In this document: positions 57,301 through 60,000 of the stretch, piece by piece
Layout: each line of letters starts with the position of its first letter
Numbering within the stretch: position 1 is the stretch's first letter
Origin: Takakia lepidozioides
Taxonomy: Eukaryota; Streptophyta; Takakiopsida; Takakiales; Takakiaceae
Assembly: GCA_030704615.1 (NCBI GenBank)
Contig: CM060734.1
Location: 42,426,042-42,486,041 of the forward strand
DNA: 60,000 bases
Direction: 5' to 3'
Program-made: the position numbers and the translations under genes
The notes under the pieces: generated by a model
Seen by the model: only the letters and a program-made list of their open reading frames with translations
Told to the model about the DNA's origin: nothing
The model's database searches: none

Positions 57301-60000
57301 TTATTTGAGCAATGATTGGGCCAGACACTATGATAGGAGATTTTGCGGTAGTACTTTGTAATCTTTTCATCTCCTCTACCAGTGCGTTGTACATTATGTC
57401 CGCCCATAGTACCTCTTGTCCCTTCAAGCCTTTGAGGATTTCCTCTGTGAAGGATTTGCTCAAATATTGTTGGTTCTGTTTCAGGGCAATCAGAACGTTC
57501 AATACTTGGCTTATGTCTTTTAACCCTGGGTACACAGCTTTGGTACAAGCATAACCCTGAGTTTTAAAGAAACTCCCTTCTTGGAATAAATCCCCTATTT
57601 GCAGTCTTTCCCTGTGTTCTTCCACATACACATGACCTGCTGGCAATTGAAACAATTGCTGGAGGTATAGGGGAGTAATCATTAATTCAACTCCCTTCAC
57701 CGTTGTTGTTCCTGTCTTTGGCTCAAAGTTCTGCAAAAATTGTAACATGTACTGTCTATGGTGTAGTGTCCAATCCTTGCTTTGCAATCCTTCCAATCTC
57801 AGCTCCTTCAGTATCTTTGTCGCCTGTGGGGTAGCCATCGTTTGTTTCTGCAGAATGGTGGTGCTCTTCACCCTGATTTCCTCCATTCCTCTCACTCTCT
57901 TCATCTTAGACTCACCGAACTGCTTTGGCTGTAACAACTGCAGGAGTGCCTGTAGTGCACAAAGCAGAAACGTATGGTTGCCGCAGAAAGCTATGGGTAA
58001 CCTCTTGTAAGCCTGCGGGGCTTGCAAGCATTGTTCAAGAGAAAAGCTCTGCTCTTTCGTTTCGTGTCTCTGCCACTGCGTAAGTAATATTGCGAGCGTA
58101 ATGTCTGTTAGTTCCTCCATAGTTTCCAAGTTATAGCATTTATGGCCTGTCCTGTCGAGACGCCCGTTACTCTGAACGACGCCGCCTCTTGCGCTCAATT
58201 TCCCTCCATTTTCTTGATCATTTTTCTGGTTTTCTATTGGCTGTGGCCGCTGTGACTGGATTTTAACTTTTATCTTCTTTAGTGGACTTTCCCTGTTGGA
58301 TAGTCCACTAGGATCACACATGCGACATGAATTCGGCTTTTCTGTACTTGCCGTTCGTTCTGTTTCCCTTTTTCCGTAATCATTAATGGGTCCGCCTTTC
58401 ATCCCTTTTGACGGCCGTTCTTGTCCTCTTTCTTTTTGACACCTGTCCTTGCACTTCATTCTCTGCTGTGTGTCGCACCCTGACCTCCACGTGTCTATTT
58501 TTAAATTAATTTCCGTTTCTTCTTCCTTCAGCCATTTTACTGAAGTTTTTATGTGTCCACTTGTCACTGATTCTATGGATCGTGTAACTTTAGTAGGCTG
58601 TCTTGAGCTGTGATAGGCTGTGTTGCACTGTGGTAAGCTGTGATAGGCTGTGACACGCTGCGGTAGGTTGTGATAGGCTGTGTCACGCCTTGCTGGGTTG
58701 TGGTTGGCTGTGTCACGTCGTGACGGGCTGTGATAGGCTGTGTCACGTCGTGACGGGCTGTGGTAAGCTGTGTTGCGCCTTGCTGGGCTGTGGTTGGCTG
58801 TGTCACGTCGTGATGGGCTGTGATAGGCTGTGTCACGCCGTGATGGGCTGTGATAGGCTGTGGTGCGCCTTGCTGGGCTGTGGTTGGCTGTGTCACGTCG
58901 TGATGGGCTGTGATAGGCTGTGTCACGCCTTGATGGGCTGTGATAGGCTGTGTCACGTTTGTTTTGCCCACCCCGGTCATATATACTGGGCCTAGCGACA
59001 AGTGTTCCATACTCCGTTCGTAACACTGGTGCAGCCCGTGACTGCTCTTGCGGTTCAACATGCAAATCATGTTGCAGGGGTTTGTCATGGATACCACTGT
59101 ACCCCTTCAACTTATTTGCATTGACTCTTCCCAGCATTTCCTTGTTAATGGTTTGTAACATGGCTGTGTTGTTATCATACATCTTTTGTATGACATAAGG
59201 TCCTTTCCATGGTGATTTAAGCTTAGAAGCTTGAATCTTTCCTTTCTTCTGCAACCATAAAACCAAATCCCCCGTCTTAAAAGTCTTTAATTTGCCTTTA
59301 TCAAACTGTTCCTTTCGCTTCATCTGAATTCTGGTCATATTATCAGCTGCATCAGCACGTACTTCTTCCACATGGTATAATTCATGTTTCCTGACCTTGA
59401 TGGAGTCTTGCAATTCCATTCTTTTTCCCCACTCTGTTCTCATGGTAGGTAACAGGAATTCCACTGGAAGTAAGGCTTCCATACCATAAACTAATTGGAA
59501 TGGTGTATACTTAGTGGTGACTTTATATGAAGTCCTGTATGACCACAAAGCTGTCAGCAGCTTTGTATCCCAATCCGTTCTGTTTGCATTGACTATCTTA
59601 GCCAAGATAGTACATAGTATTTTGTTGGTAGCCTCTGCCTGTCCATTACCCTGTGGGTAATATGTTGTACTCTTTCTATGCACAATCATAAACTCTTTAG
59701 TCAATAACTCAATGGTCTCATTCATGAAGTGACTTCCTTGATCACTGATAAATTCTAAGGGACATCCAAATCGTGTAAGTATGTTCTCGTACAGGAACCT
59801 TGCTGTGGACTTGGCTGTGTTGTCCCTCAAAGCTTTAGCTTCCACCCACTTTGTAGTATAATCAGTGGCTGTAATTATGTACCTGTTTCGTGTATTCTTG
59901 GATGGTGGATTAATTGGTCCAACAAAGTCTAGTCCCCATTTCTGAAATGGTTCCGTAGGCATTGTAGGATGCAAGGCCATTCTTCCAGATCTCTGCAAAG
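54386..60000 (-). CDS. gypsy polyprotein 3' part: integrase fused in frame to a ~1,500-residue extra region (partial)
   Basis: One uninterrupted frame of over 1,870 codons, open at the window edge. Residue numbers count from 59998, which is a Leu codon and not a start. Integrase core: GLDFVGP (D24), ISDQGSHF (D86) and NGQAEATN (E122), a D,D35E arrangement. The C-terminal domain has GDLVLWLQKKG and WKGPYVIQ (about 240-300). Residues about 347-463 are a decapeptide array. 464-720 is a basic, low-complexity spacer. A Met near 721 (57838) could start a separate product. 721-910 is a helical domain (ILKELRLEGLQSKDWTLHHR). About 1160-1385 is a long Gln/Glu-rich coiled coil. About 1480-1780 is a globular region (IPFMLDLAWKEFSPPQSF, YYAACFLIRYHIEQQKMQ). 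The tail is basic and Pro-rich. Catalytic residues and frame are intact, so the element looks young. No envelope-like signal peptide is seen. Gag, protease and RT should lie to the right. Confidence 0.85.
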   Translation of the reverse strand, partial: LQRSGRMALHPTMPTEPFQKWGLDFVGPINPPSKNTRNRYIITATDYTTKWVEAKALRDNTAKSTARFLYENILTRFGCPLEFISDQGSHFMNETIELLTKEFMIVHRKSTTYYPQGNGQAEATNKILCTILAKIVNANRTDWDTKLLTALWSYRTSYKVTTKYTPFQLVYGMEALLPVEFLLPTMRTEWGKRMELQDSIKVRKHELYHVEEVRADAADNMTRIQMKRKEQFDKGKLKTFKTGDLVLWLQKKGKIQASKLKSPWKGPYVIQKMYDNNTAMLQTINKEMLGRVNANKLKGYSGIHDKPLQHDLHVEPQEQSRAAPVLRTEYGTLVARPSIYDRGGQNKRDTAYHSPSRRDTAYHSPSRRDTANHSPARRTTAYHSPSRRDTAYHSPSRRDTANHSPARRNTAYHSPSRRDTAYHSPSRRDTANHNPARRDTAYHNLPQRVTAYHSLPQCNTAYHSSRQPTKVTRSIESVTSGHIKTSVKWLKEEETEINLKIDTWRSGCDTQQRMKCKDRCQKERGQERPSKGMKGGPINDYGKRETERTASTEKPNSCRMCDPSGLSNRESPLKKIKVKIQSQRPQPIENQKNDQENGGKLSARGGVVQSNGRLDRTGHKCYNLETMEELTDITLAILLTQWQRHETKEQSFSLEQCLQAPQAYKRLPIAFCGNHTFLLCALQALLQLLQPKQFGESKMKRVRGMEEIRVKSTTILQKQTMATPQATKILKELRLEGLQSKDWTLHHRQYMLQFLQNFEPKTGTTTVKGVELMITPLYLQQLFQLPAGHVYVEEHRERLQIGDLFQEGSFFKTQGYACTKAVYPGLKDISQVLNVLIALKQNQQYLSKSFTEEILKGLKGQEVLWADIMYNALVEEMKRLQSTTAKSPIIVSGPIIAQIILSSGILNAQERKEMGVFEPETTAMEEQGSSHSEGGLAAQPETKRQRRGKTVVADPLASRIPHDNVSQAHNQEGAQQHKRMLLLEAGPSEREEEVTSASQPTQPLERLVTRSQVIHAAQTEIIDLESEGIEIPTTEQIVAEIEKGDLLYEYSGLVKETEIPEVQQLPKGNPEVHIMHTPVLEVPQAEGHDTVAPVMNEVVQEENPVGQWSEWLVRHHTVEDREEQQQPHHDDPQQEMLMSSIGRTLNLLGTYVKTHVPITQLTALKEELRKEFEARLATECANKVDEEVTLKMKQDLANTEMALQLAKQQLIEAGLAQDQLHEAHKQQLYQMQVQHESKLQELNALHTELQTVHNRMAIQCATITTMLDQSTKEINSQAEKCTKAEEENAEHMKLIVDMKNTICRNEDTLKQYRQMEAENEKYIVELQQNIVANRNEISISNKASKEANNLLVAYAQLVEPQAKRMKDLQQQLELYKLREEQTLRGTTSSLVDNSLMQVWLAQGPVEGKAPRKLTQSEMNELRLQVQNIATTTIDNVYSRIAELQEDVDGLQTQVEDLTSNIDQRVYIPREQLMASYLKARTLAFQSSQEVQEMPMVQEPLPPPPQQVSVPVTEPVVTTTTPQPPQPEVWGNAAFNPPKTPAAREYSRAMIMPFNQIPFMLDLAWKEFSPPQSFAHYYQIMRIWLPVATRTKVLPNNRHIEDHHFAQYWHEAGTMLRELVAFQVVHGLIYTKTKEIASIVMGCGLYYAACFLIRYHIEQQKMQARFQSYSSGDHWVLPSVPPHMYLYDPKVMIQKDSQIRSWFQAACNNLSTQKFGLDDIFYKGHIAWKYLHAAPVIGTPLIWTDKELSVYTNFAVQRLHQVVKCKLPDMVGQHCMPQMIPQKVRKLKHLRGDDDSDTTGSSQNSFDMGEDYTIQMEAKKQRGSPLPERLPRYQPPEGLTYPGSNQPSPSTRDRPRARTHSPPRNSQRQTK
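58590..58960 (-). repeat. 30-bp coding minisatellite with 90-bp higher-order period
   Basis: Within the polyprotein frame, YHSPSRRDTA units alternate with NHSPARRDTA in the pattern two of the first, one of the second, repeated three times, then degenerate copies (YHNLPQRVTA, YHSLPQCNTA). The 30-bp unit keeps the frame open. It separates integrase from the extra coding region. Confidence 0.95.

Noticed and set aside
54386-58000. Extra region of the right-hand element as a retroviral-type envelope
   Set aside because: No signal peptide, no surface/transmembrane arrangement and a dominant coiled coil with basic tails; only one modest hydrophobic stretch near the C-terminus.

Overview
The window reads as nuclear DNA of a land plant with a large, repeat-rich genome. 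A non-seed vascular plant (fern or lycophyte) fits best. The evidence is an HCF107-type chloroplast RNA factor gene, a plant INO80-D/KANL2-like gene, PPR and B3 domain fragments, and dense LTR, LINE, MULE and CACTA elements. The lineage is my inference. No rRNA, tRNA or CRISPR array was seen.

Layout. 1-1.4 kb is AT-rich with no gene. 1.4-2.3 kb is a LINE fragment. 2.3-9.35 kb is a decayed minus-strand Ty3/gypsy element (copy 1), with gag, protease, a cytosine-5 DNA methyltransferase domain, reverse transcriptase and integrase remnants, and one LTR. 11.5-26.2 kb is a host gene island: an unrecognised six-exon gene (+), the HCF107-like gene (-) tail-to-tail with it, and an INO80-D-like gene (+) head-to-head with HCF107. 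A LINE lies in the last intron of the INO80-D-like gene. 26.2-28.6 kb holds LINE tails and a second RT fragment. 28.8-36.96 kb is gypsy copy 2, where the methyltransferase domain is nearly intact. 36.96-38.7 kb holds two minus-strand LINE pieces. 39.2-47.9 kb is a MULE-like transposase gene (-), split by a 5.4-kb CACTA transposon (40657-46098, 3-bp TAC target duplication) that carries PPR gene fragments. 46.85-52.93 kb is strewn with degenerate B3-domain repeats, mainly a minus-strand tandem array, plus a GC-rich segment of possible organellar origin. 53.175-60 kb is the 3' half of another, young-looking gypsy element (-): an LTR, a polypurine tract, and an open frame longer than 5.6 kb that joins integrase to a very large extra coding region.

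Main biology. (1) The methyltransferase in the gypsy element has motifs I, IV, VI, VIII, IX and X in the unpermuted order and resembles DNMT3. It sits between protease and RT in both copies, so it belongs to the element family. Similar captures have been reported in dinoflagellates and charophyte algae (de Mendoza et al. 2018, from memory); I do not know of one described in a vascular plant. (2) The last element has about 1,500 residues downstream of integrase, including a decapeptide array, a long coiled coil and a novel C-terminal region. (3) The CACTA element is a gene-fragment carrier nested inside a MULE.
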